From Paludibacter sp. (lineage in GTDB: Bacteria > Bacteroidota > Bacteroidia > Bacteroidales > Paludibacteraceae), in contig JADGPS010000032.1 in NCBI GenBank assembly GCA_017882285.1, positions 1 to 35,754 of the forward strand: DNA of 35,754 nucleotides. Reading direction: 5' to 3'. The notes beneath the pieces were generated by a model. It was not told where the DNA came from, searched no databases, and worked only from the letters and a program-made list of their open reading frames with translations. Position numbers and translations under genes: made by a program. Below are positions 1-8,067 of this stretch, piece after piece (position 1 is the stretch's first letter; every line of letters begins with the position of its first letter).

Positions 1-98
1 AAATTACGACAGGTTAAACAATTAAAGGAAACCGCCGTGTGCGAGAGCATGCACGGTGGTGTGAGAGGGCGGGGGAGTAATCCCCCTACCTACTCGAT
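1..98 (+). mobile_element. 3' end of a group II intron (domains V-VI)
   Basis: Bases about 29-62 fold into a textbook domain V: the arms ACCGCCGTG and CACGGTGGT pair (one G-T wobble), a second stem TGC/GCA is closed by a GAGA tetraloop, and a two-base TG bulge sits on the 3' side. Directly after it, GGGGGA-GTAA-TCCCCC forms a domain VI hairpin followed by CCTACTCGAT. A92 is a plausible branch-point adenosine and the intron would end at about base 98 (ending in AY, as group II introns do). The reverse transcriptase/maturase gene, if present, lies outside the window to the left. The intron ends 43 bases from the 3' end of the peptidase gene, which is on the other strand, so it is inserted in an intergenic space. 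The intron class is not assigned. Full or truncated status cannot be judged from the 3' end alone. Confidence 0.88.
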
Positions 99-141
99 TG
101 TCTTGGCTCTTGATTCTATGTTCTAAAATCTTATATCAAAT

Positions 142-1005
142 TTATCTGATCCTTATCCGTTGTCCCTTTTTCAGTCTGGCTTTTGCTTTAAGACCATTCA
201 GGTGGCAAAGGGCTTTAACACTGGTACCGTTTCGGGCGGCAACTTTCTTCAACGTATCCCCTCTGCGAACTTTGTAATATTTGGCCGAGGCAAGTAATTT
301 TACCTCATGTTGATAGTAGAACGCATTCTTTTTGGTCAGTAAATAGGTTTTTGCATGTACCAGTCCGGTATTGAAATCAATAATATGAGCCGGATTAATG
401 GCATTTCCAATGTAGCGGGTTTCAAAATGGAGATGAGGACCGGTCGAATGTCCGGTATTTCCACCAAAGGCAATTAACTCCCCACCTTTAATATTTTGAT
501 TGAGAGCGACTAAAACTGCAGAAAGGTGTGCATAAACCGTTTCCAGACCATTATCGTGACGAATGACGATATAATTTCCATATCCACGACCTTCATAATC
601 GATAATCCTGACTTTACCGGAAAAAGCACAACGTACCGAATCACCCACTTTCAATCGTAAATCAATTCCAAAATGAAAGCGATAGCGACGTGGACCAAAT
701 ACTGAAGTAACTTCACCACGAACCGGAACGAAAAAGTTAGAACAATCAATCCGAACAGAATCCGGCATGCTGTCAATTGGTATTTTATACGGATTTACAT
801 GATCGCTTGTCCAGATATTGTTGTAAATATCTTCAGCAGGGTGATTTTCCATCAAGTCATCCGATTGATCGTTCAACATTTCCTTGTAAATGTTGACCGT
901 ATCTTTTTTCGGAATTAATGAAAAATTTGTTTGCTGAGAATAACCCCCAAGAATTGAGAGAAAGAAAGTGAGTACAGAAAGATATTGTTTGAGGGTAATG
1001 GGCAT
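142..1005 (-). CDS. exported M23 family metallopeptidase with C-terminal LysM domain
   Basis: Predicted cell-wall endopeptidase (LytM/M23 fold). Numbered from a start at base 1029 (295 aa), the zinc and catalytic motifs are complete: H119xxxD123 in HFGIDLRL, the YAH motif around H168, and HLHFE with H199 and H201. A LysM peptidoglycan-binding domain fills about residues 251-295 (YKVRRGDTL onward). A hydrophobic signal peptide ends near LGGYSQQ. I prefer the internal ATG at 1005, which starts MPITLKQ and gives a normal signal peptide. The ATG at 1029 adds eight residues and lies in the arm of an AT hairpin (1027-1061). It follows ndk by about 80 bases on the same strand, and no separate -7 box was found, so cotranscription with ndk is possible. 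Family and activity are well supported; the peptide bond it cuts is not known. Confidence 0.9.
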   Translation of the reverse strand: MPITLKQYLSVLTFFLSILGGYSQQTNFSLIPKKDTVNIYKEMLNDQSDDLMENHPAEDIYNNIWTSDHVNPYKIPIDSMPDSVRIDCSNFFVPVRGEVTSVFGPRRYRFHFGIDLRLKVGDSVRCAFSGKVRIIDYEGRGYGNYIVIRHDNGLETVYAHLSAVLVALNQNIKGGELIAFGGNTGHSTGPHLHFETRYIGNAINPAHIIDFNTGLVHAKTYLLTKKNAFYYQHEVKLLASAKYYKVRRGDTLKKVAARNGTSVKALCHLNGLKAKARLKKGQRIRIR

Positions 1006-1026
1006 TTGTTTTAATTTTCGATAAAT

Positions 1027-1061
1027 CAATTATCAATTATTACTTTATTAATTGATAATTG
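1027..1061. repeat. 13-bp AT-rich inverted repeat between ndk and the peptidase gene
   Basis: CAATTATCAATTA at 1027-1039 and TAATTGATAATTG at 1049-1061 are perfect reverse complements around a 9-base loop. It belongs to the CAATT-rich low-complexity DNA also seen at 22978-23070 and 34240-34280. It lies just upstream of the likely start of the M23 peptidase and downstream of ndk. It could form a hairpin in the mRNA, but lacks the GC-rich stem of a strong terminator. Confidence 0.75.
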
Positions 1062-1084
1062 GAAATTAGTTAATTGGTAATTGA

Positions 1085-1546
1085 TCAAATTTCGTCGTTG
1101 GCGTATAAAAAATTCAGATTGTATTGGTCGAACTCAAAAATTTCTGTTTCACTAAAAAAGCGAGCTAATTCGACTTCGGCATTTTCAACTGTATCAGATG
1201 TATGAATAATATTTTCCTGAATACTCATGCTGAAATCACCGCGAATGGTTCCGAAAGCCGCTTCACGTCCGTTTGTTTTCCCTGCCATTTCGTGTACAAT
1301 ATTCACGGCATCAAACCCTTTTAAACAACAAACAATCACCGGAGTAATCATCATTGAATCTTTAATTCGTTTAAAAAAAGAACGTTGAGCCAAATGGGCA
1401 TAATGTTCAGTTAAGATTTCATCTGTTAACTGCAACATTTTAATACCACATAATTGGATGCCTTTACGTTCAAAACGGTGAATAACCTCACCAATCAAGC
1501 CTCGTTGAATAGCTCCGGGTTTAATAATTACAAGTGTCTTCTCCAT
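1085..1546 (-). CDS. ndk: nucleoside diphosphate kinase
   Basis: Transfers the gamma phosphate from ATP to nucleoside diphosphates through a phosphohistidine, keeping (d)NTP pools balanced in the cytoplasm. The 153-residue protein has the family N-terminus EKTLVIIKPGA and the active-site motif NIIHTSD with catalytic H115; NGREAAFGTIRGDF precedes it as usual. The length is typical (about 140-155). A well-formed promoter lies upstream on the minus strand (see 1589-1618), so it is expressed independently of recG, which ends 88 bases upstream. Confidence 0.97.
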   Translation of the reverse strand: MEKTLVIIKPGAIQRGLIGEVIHRFERKGIQLCGIKMLQLTDEILTEHYAHLAQRSFFKRIKDSMMITPVIVCCLKGFDAVNIVHEMAGKTNGREAAFGTIRGDFSMSIQENIIHTSDTVENAEVELARFFSETEIFEFDQYNLNFLYANDEI

Positions 1547-1588
1547 ATTGTTGGTTCAAAAGGATGTGTTTTTTTTATTATTGCAGTC

Positions 1589-1618
1589 CAAAATTAAAGA
1601 AATGCCCGTAGCGGTCAA
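1589..1618 (-). promoter_or_regulatory. Bacteroidota-type promoter of ndk
   Basis: On the minus strand, TAATTTTG (complement of 1589-1596) matches the -7 consensus TAnnTTTG. A TTG (complement of 1616-1618) sits 19 bases upstream, the expected -33 element and spacing. Transcription would start near 1582, giving a leader of roughly 35 bases. Confidence 0.65.
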
Positions 1619-1634
1619 AACAAATTCCATATTC

Positions 1635-3731
1635 TTAACTTATAGAACCCCAATTTAAGGTATTTGTCTTCATCTTTCTTAATTGATTAGCCATGACCTT
1701 ATTTTCGTTTTGTTCAAGTTGTGGGTCTGTATTGAGAATCTCCAAAGCTGCATTCCGGGCAATTTCCAACATTTTCCCATCTTGTGCCAGATTGGCTATT
1801 TTCAAATCAAAAGGTAAACCGCTTTGTTGCGTTCCTTCGAGGTCACCTGGCCCACGAAGTCTCAGGTCAGCTTCCGAAATTTCAAATCCATCATTGGTTC
1901 GCACCATGATTTCCATACGTTTCCGTGTGTTGGAGCCTAATTTATAATTGGTTAGCAAAATACAAAACGATTGTTCGGCTCCACGTCCAACCCGTCCGCG
2001 CAACTGATGCAACTGCGACAAACCAAACCTTTGTGCACTTTCAATCACCATCACCGAAGCGTTCGGAACATTTACTCCCACTTCAATCACCGTTGTGGCA
2101 ACCAGTATCTGAGTTTCGCCCGAAACAAATTTCTGCATTTGATGTTCTTTCTCGGCCGTCTTCAACTTCCCGTGAACCATGTTGATTTTATAATGAGGAA
2201 AAACTTCACACATATATTCAAAACCTGTTTCAAGATTTTGCAAATCTATTTTTTCCGATTCCTGAATGAGTGGATAAACAATGTAAATCTGACGTCCTGC
2301 TTCCACTTGTTTGGCAATGAACTGATTCAATCCTTGCCTTTTATTTTCGTAATAATGGTAGGTTTGAATTGGTTTTCGTCCCGGAGGCAGTTCATCAATC
2401 ACCGAAATACTTAAATCACCATAAACGGTCATTGCCAGTGTGCGGGGAATGGGTGTGGCAGTCATAACCAAAATATGCGGCAATTGATTGTTTTTTTTCC
2501 AAAGTTTGGAACGTTGTTCCACGCCAAAACGATGTTGCTCATCGATAACCACTAAACCAAGGTTGGAAAATTTAACTGTATCTTCAATCAGGGCATGTGT
2601 TCCAATCAAAATATTCAACTTACCGCTTCGAAGTTTTTCATGAAGAATCACTCGATCTTTTGGTCGGGTGGAACCGGTGAGCAAAGAAACATTCACACCC
2701 AAATCACCCAAAAATTCTTTCAAACTTGCAAAATGCTGATTTGCCAAAATTTCTGTGGGAGCCATGATGCAAGCCTGAAAACCATTATCAATTGCCATGA
2801 GCATTGCCATTAAAGCCACCAGCGTTTTTCCGCTTCCCACATCGCCTTGCAGCAAGCGATTCATTTGTCTGCCGGAAGCAACATCAATCCGAATTTCACG
2901 CAAAACACGTTTTTGAGCACCGGTAAGTTCAAATGGCAAATAATCATTGAAAAAGGTATTGAAATAATGACCGATATGTCCGAAAACAAAGCCTTTGAAA
3001 TGTTGATCGCGCCACTTGGTTTGCTGGAGAATGTTGAGCTGGATATAAAACAGTTCTTCAAATTTAAGTCTTTGTCTTGCTTTTTTGAGCACATCAGCAT
3101 TTTTTGGGAAATGCACATTTACCAATGATTCTGTCAGATTCATCAACGCAAATTTCTTCAATAAATAAGCCGGAAGTGTATCGGGAATGCCGGTTTTAAT
3201 GCTTTGAACAAGCGGAAAAATGATTTTCTGAATTGTTTTGGAGTTCAGAAAATTGCTTTTCATTTTCTCCGATGTATTGTAAAATGGCTGCAATCCCATT
3301 TGTTCAGGTGGCGGCAGCTGCGAAGCCAACTCAATTTCAGGATGAACAATATTAAATCGTCCGTTGAATGGCGACGGCTTACCGAAAACCACGTATTGTA
3401 TGCCGGTTTTGTATTTGTCCAGCACCCATTTCACACCTTTGAACCAAACCAGTTCTATCGTTTCATGGCCGTCGGTAAAAATGGCTGTCAACCTTTGATT
3501 GTGACCTTCGCCTACTTTTTCGAAACGGATAATCTGCCCTTTTACCTGAACAAACGGCATTTCTTCCGAAATTTCGTGCAGATAATAGAACCGGCTCCTA
3601 TCGACATATTTGTACGGATAATGCCGCAACAAATCTTCAGCCGTACGAATGCCGAGTTCTTTGTCGAACAAATCCGCCTTTTTCGGTCCTACACCGGGCA
3701 GATATTTTATGTCTTGATTTGACAAATCCAT
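1635..3731 (-). CDS. recG: ATP-dependent DNA helicase RecG
   Basis: Branch-migration helicase that remodels stalled forks and recombination intermediates. The 698-residue length is normal (E. coli 693). Order: helix-hairpin-like YLPGVGPKKADLF at 10-22, OB-type wedge domain about 60-135, Walker A GDVGSGKT at 296-303, the DEQH box at 397-400, motif III TATPIPR at about 424-430, and helicase motif VI QLRGRVGRG at 576-584. The start ATG lies 6 bases after the stop of the upstream acyltransferase, and ispD precedes that, so ispD, the acyltransferase and recG look like one transcript. Long antisense open frames inside it are shadows. Confidence 0.97.
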   Translation of the reverse strand: MDLSNQDIKYLPGVGPKKADLFDKELGIRTAEDLLRHYPYKYVDRSRFYYLHEISEEMPFVQVKGQIIRFEKVGEGHNQRLTAIFTDGHETIELVWFKGVKWVLDKYKTGIQYVVFGKPSPFNGRFNIVHPEIELASQLPPPEQMGLQPFYNTSEKMKSNFLNSKTIQKIIFPLVQSIKTGIPDTLPAYLLKKFALMNLTESLVNVHFPKNADVLKKARQRLKFEELFYIQLNILQQTKWRDQHFKGFVFGHIGHYFNTFFNDYLPFELTGAQKRVLREIRIDVASGRQMNRLLQGDVGSGKTLVALMAMLMAIDNGFQACIMAPTEILANQHFASLKEFLGDLGVNVSLLTGSTRPKDRVILHEKLRSGKLNILIGTHALIEDTVKFSNLGLVVIDEQHRFGVEQRSKLWKKNNQLPHILVMTATPIPRTLAMTVYGDLSISVIDELPPGRKPIQTYHYYENKRQGLNQFIAKQVEAGRQIYIVYPLIQESEKIDLQNLETGFEYMCEVFPHYKINMVHGKLKTAEKEHQMQKFVSGETQILVATTVIEVGVNVPNASVMVIESAQRFGLSQLHQLRGRVGRGAEQSFCILLTNYKLGSNTRKRMEIMVRTNDGFEISEADLRLRGPGDLEGTQQSGLPFDLKIANLAQDGKMLEIARNAALEILNTDPQLEQNENKVMANQLRKMKTNTLNWGSIS

Positions 3732-3737
3732 TTTTTT

Positions 3738-4796
3738 TTAACCAGAAATATATTTTCCTAACGGAATTTTCCGCAACACAAAAATAATCCCAAAAGAGCA
3801 AACAAGCACTATGAATGTCAGTAATGGTAATGAAAGTAACGGATGTGCAAATTTCCAGTAAATGCCTTTATCGAATAAAAAGCTGATAACCAGTATGTGC
3901 ACCAGATAAATGCCATAGCTATAATTGCTTATATTGGTTTGAATCAGTGAAATGGGTTTGTTTTTAATTGAAGAATCTTTTATCCACATAAAAATCGCAA
4001 TCGACTGAATAATCGTATTTATCGACAAATAACTATACATGCTTAAGTCGAGCTTATGTGCTTTTTGACTAAAAAAATAAGTCGAAACTGCCGAGACTAA
4101 AACACTTAATATAAAAACTGCTGCTGCCGAAATTCTAATTCTACCAGAATAAACTGGTAATTTGCTCAGGTAAAAACCCAACACCAAAAAACCGGAATAT
4201 AAAAAGAAACCCAACAATTTACTTCCATAATTACCTGACCAACCGTACATATTGAGCGGAACAGATTTAAACGTAAAAGTAAGTACAACCCACAATAACA
4301 AGATATTAGAAATTGCAGACCTGTTTAATTTACGTAACCCTTTCCCCAGAAACGGTACAAAAAGATATATAAACAAAATCATGTAAACGTACCAGAAATG
4401 TTTGGAAATGCCCTCTTTCAGAAATAAGCCGGTTGCCCAATTCCAGATTGCCGAAAAATCATGTGGTTGCACTTTGGGTGCAAGCGTCGTCCATCTGTAA
4501 GCCCAATAAACTACCATCCAAAACAGAAAAGGAACCAACACACGTGAAAATCTTCTTTTGTAAAAATCGCTCAATTTGTATTCTTTTCCCAGCAAAGTGG
4601 CACCGCTCATCATTAAAAATAACGGAACTGAAAACCGCACAGCACTATCTACCATATTCCCAATCCACCAATACGGCATATTTTTGCCGTAAGTCATATT
4701 AACTAACGGGGAGGAAATATGAATGATTATTACACCCAGCAAAGCTAAAGCACGAAGGGAATCAAGCCATTGAATATTAGTTGTTTTTGAATCCAT
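3738..4796 (-). CDS. acyltransferase family 3 membrane protein
   Basis: Integral membrane O-acyltransferase (Acyl_transf_3/OafA-like). The N-terminus has the family motif WLDSLRALALLGVIIIH, with R15 and H26 at the conserved positions, followed by about ten hydrophobic segments in 352 residues. Members acetylate or succinylate polysaccharides, lipids or peptidoglycan; the substrate here cannot be told. It lacks the extra SGNH domain of larger members. It starts 7 bases after the ispD stop and ends 6 bases before recG. Its start is preceded by an 8-bp tandem repeat that also encodes the ispD C-terminus. IspD and recG neighbours give no hint of substrate. Confidence 0.88.
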   Translation of the reverse strand: MDSKTTNIQWLDSLRALALLGVIIIHISSPLVNMTYGKNMPYWWIGNMVDSAVRFSVPLFLMMSGATLLGKEYKLSDFYKRRFSRVLVPFLFWMVVYWAYRWTTLAPKVQPHDFSAIWNWATGLFLKEGISKHFWYVYMILFIYLFVPFLGKGLRKLNRSAISNILLLWVVLTFTFKSVPLNMYGWSGNYGSKLLGFFLYSGFLVLGFYLSKLPVYSGRIRISAAAVFILSVLVSAVSTYFFSQKAHKLDLSMYSYLSINTIIQSIAIFMWIKDSSIKNKPISLIQTNISNYSYGIYLVHILVISFLFDKGIYWKFAHPLLSLPLLTFIVLVCSFGIIFVLRKIPLGKYISG

Positions 4797-4799
4797 AAA

Positions 4800-4823
4800 A
4801 TCTTCAAATCTTCAAATCTTCAA
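4800..4823. repeat. three tandem 8-bp units (ATCTTCAA) at the ispD/acyltransferase junction
   Basis: Three exact head-to-tail copies of ATCTTCAA (plus-strand reading). On the minus strand they encode the last residues of IspD (FEDLKI), supply its TGA stop, and form the untranslated spacer before the acyltransferase ATG. The unit length is not a multiple of three, so gain or loss of a copy would change the IspD tail and stop. Confidence 0.85.
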
Positions 4824-5490
4824 ATTTGAGTAACGTTTCCGCCATTTCCAAATCAAATTTTGTTGTGATTTTGATATTCTCTCTGTTTCCTTCTACCAAA
4901 TGAATTTTTATTCCAATAGCTTCCACTACGGAAGCATCATCGGTAAATAATGGGGGAAAATCCTGTTCGTATGCTTTTTTCAGCATTTCACCATCAAAAA
5001 CCTGTGGGGTTTGAACCAATTTAAAAGTATTTCTGTCGACCGATTGGCTTCCATTACCAGTCAATTGTCGGATACTTTCCACTAAATCAACCACAGGAAT
5101 GGCGGTTCCATGCATTTCAGCGGCGTCGAAACAACGTGCAATGGTTTCCACACTTACCAATGGTCTAACCCCATCATGAACTGCCACTAAACCTGAGTTT
5201 ATTACAGCTTCCAGTCCGTTTTTTACCGATTGGAAACGGTTTTGTCCGCCAGCTACAATTTGATGCGAAAGCGTAAAAGCATGTTTTTTGCAAAGTTCTT
5301 TCCAGAAGTCAATCTGAACTGCCGGAAGAACAAGAATAAGTCGAATGGCAGCATCGTAGCGTTGAAAAACATCGAGCGTATGCATCAGAATCGGTTTTCC
5401 GTGTATTTCAAGAAATTGCTTGGGAATATCGGTGTTCATGCGTTCACCTTTCCCTCCGGCAACAATTAGGACTGTTTTTGATTTGGTCAT
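4804..5490 (-). CDS. ispD: 2-C-methyl-D-erythritol 4-phosphate cytidylyltransferase
   Basis: Third enzyme of the non-mevalonate isoprenoid pathway: MEP + CTP gives CDP-methylerythritol. The nucleotide-binding N-terminus [12 protein letters not shown], the [12 protein letters not shown] segment, the [10 protein letters not shown] motif and the TDDASVVEA segment near the C-terminus are all family signatures. The start at 5490 ([10 protein letters not shown], 228 aa) fits the family. An in-frame start at 5526 would add 12 unrelated residues and overlap a -7 box at 5514-5521, so it is rejected. The C-terminus ends in an 8-bp tandem repeat. First gene of a likely ispD-acyltransferase-recG operon. 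Confidence 0.95.
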   Translation of the reverse strand: MTKSKTVLIVAGGKGERMNTDIPKQFLEIHGKPILMHTLDVFQRYDAAIRLILVLPAVQIDFWKELCKKHAFTLSHQIVAGGQNRFQSVKNGLEAVINSGLVAVHDGVRPLVSVETIARCFDAAEMHGTAIPVVDLVESIRQLTGNGSQSVDRNTFKLVQTPQVFDGEMLKKAYEQDFPPLFTDDASVVEAIGIKIHLVEGNRENIKITTKFDLEMAETLLKFEDLKI

Positions 5491-5513
5491 GATTCGAAAA
5501 TTTAAAACTAAAG

Positions 5514-5521
5514 CAAAGATA
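5514..5521 (-). promoter_or_regulatory. -7 box for the ispD operon
   Basis: The complement reads TATCTTTG, a full match to TAnnTTTG, 24 bases upstream of the ispD ATG at 5490. No clear -33 TTG was found at the right distance. It shows that the ispD start is downstream of 5514. A divergent -7 box at 5648-5655 serves the opposite strand. Confidence 0.55.
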
Positions 5522-5647
5522 AGCATTAAGGATTGAATATCGAATAATTAACAATGAATAATTGTCATGAAATTTGATAATTACTAACTTACTAAACATT
5601 TATCTAATAAATTCGTAATTTCTGCCAATTAAACGGTAACATTTATA

Positions 5648-5655
5648 TAACTTTG
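5648..5655 (+). promoter_or_regulatory. -7 box for the SPOR protein-folE pair
   Basis: TAACTTTG matches TAnnTTTG and lies 21 bases before the ATG at 5676. Expected start of transcription is near 5661. The -33 element is not obvious. Confidence 0.55.
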
Positions 5656-5675
5656 CAGCCTAAAAATTCAACATA

Positions 5676-6155
5676 ATGAGAAGAAAATTTTATCCTATTA
5701 TTGTAGTTTTATTGCTGATTGGCTGGCAATTACAGGCACAGAAAAATCAGGATTCGAAAAAAAACAATATATTTGAAGTTCTTTCTACCCCTGACTCTGT
5801 TACTCACGCCACAGTTAGAATTCATCAGGATAAACGAATTGAAACCTTGTTGGCAAACAAAAAATTTACGAATCAAACAACCACAAATGGTTTTCGTGTG
5901 CAGGTTTTTTCGAGTAATGTGCAGCAAACTGCTAAAAACAAAGCTTTTAATATTGAAAAACAGATTCAGGAAGCATTCCCTGATCTGCTTGTATATGTAA
6001 ATTATACTTCACCTTTCTGGAAAGTGCGGGTAGGTGATTTTAAATCAAAATCTGAAGCACAAGTTTTTAAGAGTCAATTAATTGATTCTTTCCCGATCAT
6101 GAAAAGTGAGATTTATATTGTCCCTGAACAAATTGTTATTTCTTCCCTAAAATAA
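5676..6155 (+). CDS. exported SPOR-domain protein
   Basis: Signal peptide [22 protein letters not shown] (residues 1-22), a short polar linker, then a SPOR-like domain at about 72-153 (GFRVQVFSS through [22 protein letters not shown]). SPOR domains bind denuded glycan strands of peptidoglycan, often at division sites. No enzyme domain is present, so this is a small periplasmic binding protein whose exact role is unknown. The folE start follows its stop by 4 bases, so the two are likely cotranscribed, a link that seems accidental in function. Confidence 0.85.
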   Translation: MRRKFYPIIVVLLLIGWQLQAQKNQDSKKNNIFEVLSTPDSVTHATVRIHQDKRIETLLANKKFTNQTTTNGFRVQVFSSNVQQTAKNKAFNIEKQIQEAFPDLLVYVNYTSPFWKVRVGDFKSKSEAQVFKSQLIDSFPIMKSEIYIVPEQIVISSLK

Positions 6156-6159
6156 ATGT

Positions 6160-6759
6160 ATGATGGACTTTAATATAAATCAACCAGTTCAGTTCGATGC
6201 TGAAAAAACTGCCAAAATTGCTGAACATTACCATCAGATAATTGAACTTTTAGGTGAAAATGTAAATCGTGAAGGATTGCTTAAAACGCCTGAACGAGTT
6301 TCAAAAGCCATGCAATTTTTGATGCAAGGATACGAACAAAATCCAGAGGAAGTTATCAAATCGGCCATGTTTACCGAGAATTATCGTCAAATGGTGATCG
6401 TGAAAGATATTGATTTTTATTCTATATGCGAACATCACATGTTACCATTTTTTGGCAAAGCGCACGTGGCATATATTCCTAACAAACAAATCACGGGATT
6501 GAGTAAAATTGCCCGCATTGTTGAAGTTTTTGCCCGCCGTATGCAAGTTCAGGAACGCATGACAACGCAAATCAAGGAATGTATTCAGAAAACATTAAAC
6601 CCAATGGGCGTAATGGTTATTATTGAGGCTCAGCATCTTTGCATGCAAATGCGTGGCGTGCAAAAACAACATTCCATTACTACTACTTCCGACTTTACAG
6701 GCGTTTTTGAACAAGCAAAAACTCGGGAAGAATTTATGAATCTAATAAATAGAAAATAG
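6160..6759 (+). CDS. folE: GTP cyclohydrolase I
   Basis: Converts GTP to 7,8-dihydroneopterin triphosphate, the first step of folate (and tetrahydropterin or queuosine) synthesis. The zinc and active-site residues are present: C90 and H92/H93 in [21 protein letters not shown], then H159 and C161 in [33 protein letters not shown] is the typical helix. Length 199 aa is normal. Two adjacent ATGs (6160, 6163) are possible starts. It is canonical type IA, with all three zinc ligands. Confidence 0.97.
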   Translation: MMDFNINQPVQFDAEKTAKIAEHYHQIIELLGENVNREGLLKTPERVSKAMQFLMQGYEQNPEEVIKSAMFTENYRQMVIVKDIDFYSICEHHMLPFFGKAHVAYIPNKQITGLSKIARIVEVFARRMQVQERMTTQIKECIQKTLNPMGVMVIIEAQHLCMQMRGVQKQHSITTTSDFTGVFEQAKTREEFMNLINRK

Positions 6760-6764
6760 TTTAT

Positions 6765-6792
6765 TGTAGCTGTTTTCTACAGATTTTTCTGA
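6765..6792 (+). terminator. weak hairpin after folE, overlapping the convergent gene end
   Basis: TGTAG (6765-6769) and CTACA (6777-6781) pair around a 7-base loop and are followed by GATTTTTCT. It may end folE transcription but also covers the stop codon of the convergent four-cysteine gene. The second copy of that gene (about 11112-11130) keeps most of this sequence but the stem is broken. Confidence 0.35.
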
Positions 6793-7121
6793 ACCAGTTC
6801 ATCAGCGATGCGAACATATTCGGCGCATGTGAATTGTTTTTCTTTAATGTCGGAACATAAAACTCCACCTGCTTTTTTGTAGAACTCTCCAACCACAGAC
6901 TTTTTCCCAATCTGACGAAGTAAGTGCTCTGCAGCAAATAAAGCACCGCAAACACCGCCTTCGGCACGTCCGCCACCCCATGCCCGGAATTCTTCAATTT
7001 CCTGATCGGTAATATCAAACTCCTTTTGAAATCCTTTCAGAATAGCTTGAGAGCAGTTTAATTTTTCAGGTAAAACATGAAAATATTCTTCTGATTTGAT
7101 TCTTTTATTTACTTCTTTCAT
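6777..7121 (-). CDS. C_GCAxxG_C_C-type putative redox protein (copy A)
   Basis: Small soluble protein of about 114 residues with four cysteines in the spacing of the C_GCAxxG_C_C family (probable redox or metal-binding proteins of unknown function): LNCSQA, GGVCGALFAA, VLCSDI and FTCAEY. The central motif is VCGALFAA, so the last glycine of the usual motif is alanine. The start is uncertain. ATG codons at 7136, 7124 and 7121 are in frame; I take 7121, which reduces overlap with the upstream glycosyltransferase (ending at 7105). It is 82% identical over 106 residues to the gene at 11121-11453. Both copies sit at the 3' side of glycosyltransferase genes with overlapping ends, which suggests translation with the cluster. 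Function unknown. Confidence 0.8.
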   Translation of the reverse strand: MKEVNKRIKSEEYFHVLPEKLNCSQAILKGFQKEFDITDQEIEEFRAWGGGRAEGGVCGALFAAEHLLRQIGKKSVVGEFYKKAGGVLCSDIKEKQFTCAEYVRIADELVQKNL

Positions 7122-8067
7122 CATTTTTAATTTCAAAATTTTCTTTTTTCCTGATTATATATTCAGGTCTGTTTTTTATTTCGTCAAAAAGATTTCCTAT
7201 ATAAGCACCAACAATGCCGATAGTTAACAACTGAACTCCACCAAAAAATATAATCAAGACGAATAATGAAGTCCAACCTGAATCAGCGTGAGTATATCCA
7301 ATAATTTTACCGAGTATAGACCAAATTGCTAAACCCAAAGCAATAACGACAGATATAAATCCTAAAGTGGTAGCCACTCTCAGCGGTTTCGTGGAAAAGT
7401 AAAGCAAAGAAGTAGTGGCGAGTTTCAGCATTTTTGCAAAAGGATATTTAGTTTCGCCGGCAAAACGCGCTTCACGTTCATAATAAAATGGAACTTGCTT
7501 AAATCCAACCCACGAAATTAGTCCACGAATATATTTCCCCTTTTCGTTTAACTTATTAAACTCATCGATTATTGTTCTGTCAATCAATCTGAAATCACCG
7601 GTATCGACGGGAAGCCGGACTTCAGAGAAAAAATTAAGCGTTCGGTAAAAAAGTTTGGCTGATATTTTCTTGAAAATTCCTTCTCCTTTGCGGGTTTTTC
7701 GGACACAATACACAACTTGGGCATTCGATTTTTCGAGCGTTTCAATCATTTCAGGTATCAACTCAGGTGGATCTTGTAAATCGGCATCGATAATTAAAGC
7801 CATGTCCGAAGAACAATTGTTGAGACCAGCAGTTACGGCTTTTTGGTGACCGAAGTTTCGTGAGAATGATATTATTTTCACTGTTTTGTCCGACTTCAAA
7901 AAACCCGTTAAAATGGATTCGGTGTTATCGGTACTGCCATCATTAATGAAAATAATCTCAGACTTCAACTGCAAAGTTGATAAAACTAATTGGAGTCTTC
8001 TGTACGATTCCACAATAACCTCTTCTTCGTTAAAACATGGGACAATTACGCTCAGTGATTTATTCAT
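7105..8067 (-). CDS. GT2 polyprenyl-phosphate sugar transferase (GtrB/DPM1-like)
   Basis: Family 2 glycosyltransferase of 320 residues that probably moves a sugar from a nucleotide sugar to undecaprenyl phosphate on the inner face of the membrane. Seen: SVIVPCFNEE (6-15), NDGSTDNTE (42-50), SRNFGHQKAVTAGL (69-82), the metal-binding DADLQDPPE (94-102), and two hydrophobic hairpin segments near 230-290 followed by the ExIKNRPEYII tail typical of GtrB/DPM1/YkcC proteins. Its start overlaps the GtrA-like gene by four bases (8064-8067), and GtrA-GtrB pairs are known from O-antigen glucosylation. The sugar cannot be predicted. Confidence 0.92.
   Translation of the reverse strand: MNKSLSVIVPCFNEEEVIVESYRRLQLVLSTLQLKSEIIFINDGSTDNTESILTGFLKSDKTVKIISFSRNFGHQKAVTAGLNNCSSDMALIIDADLQDPPELIPEMIETLEKSNAQVVYCVRKTRKGEGIFKKISAKLFYRTLNFFSEVRLPVDTGDFRLIDRTIIDEFNKLNEKGKYIRGLISWVGFKQVPFYYEREARFAGETKYPFAKMLKLATTSLLYFSTKPLRVATTLGFISVVIALGLAIWSILGKIIGYTHADSGWTSLFVLIIFFGGVQLLTIGIVGAYIGNLFDEIKNRPEYIIRKKENFEIKNDERSK

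Noticed and set aside
99-141. Sequence TCTTGGCTCTTG near the intron as a copy of AAGAGCCAAGA at 21775
   Set aside because: Only about 11 bases shared; too short to call a repeat family.
1971-2414. 147-codon open frame on the plus strand opposite recG
   Set aside because: Wholly antisense to the recG helicase core, with no recognised domain and no start signal; recG itself is complete.
3204-3722. 172-codon plus-strand open frame opposite the recG 5' half
   Set aside because: Antisense shadow of a conserved gene; composition rich in Phe, Asn, His as expected from reading the wrong strand.
6761-7018. 85-codon minus-strand open frame overlapping the four-cysteine gene
   Set aside because: Different frame of a clearly conserved protein that is found twice in this window.
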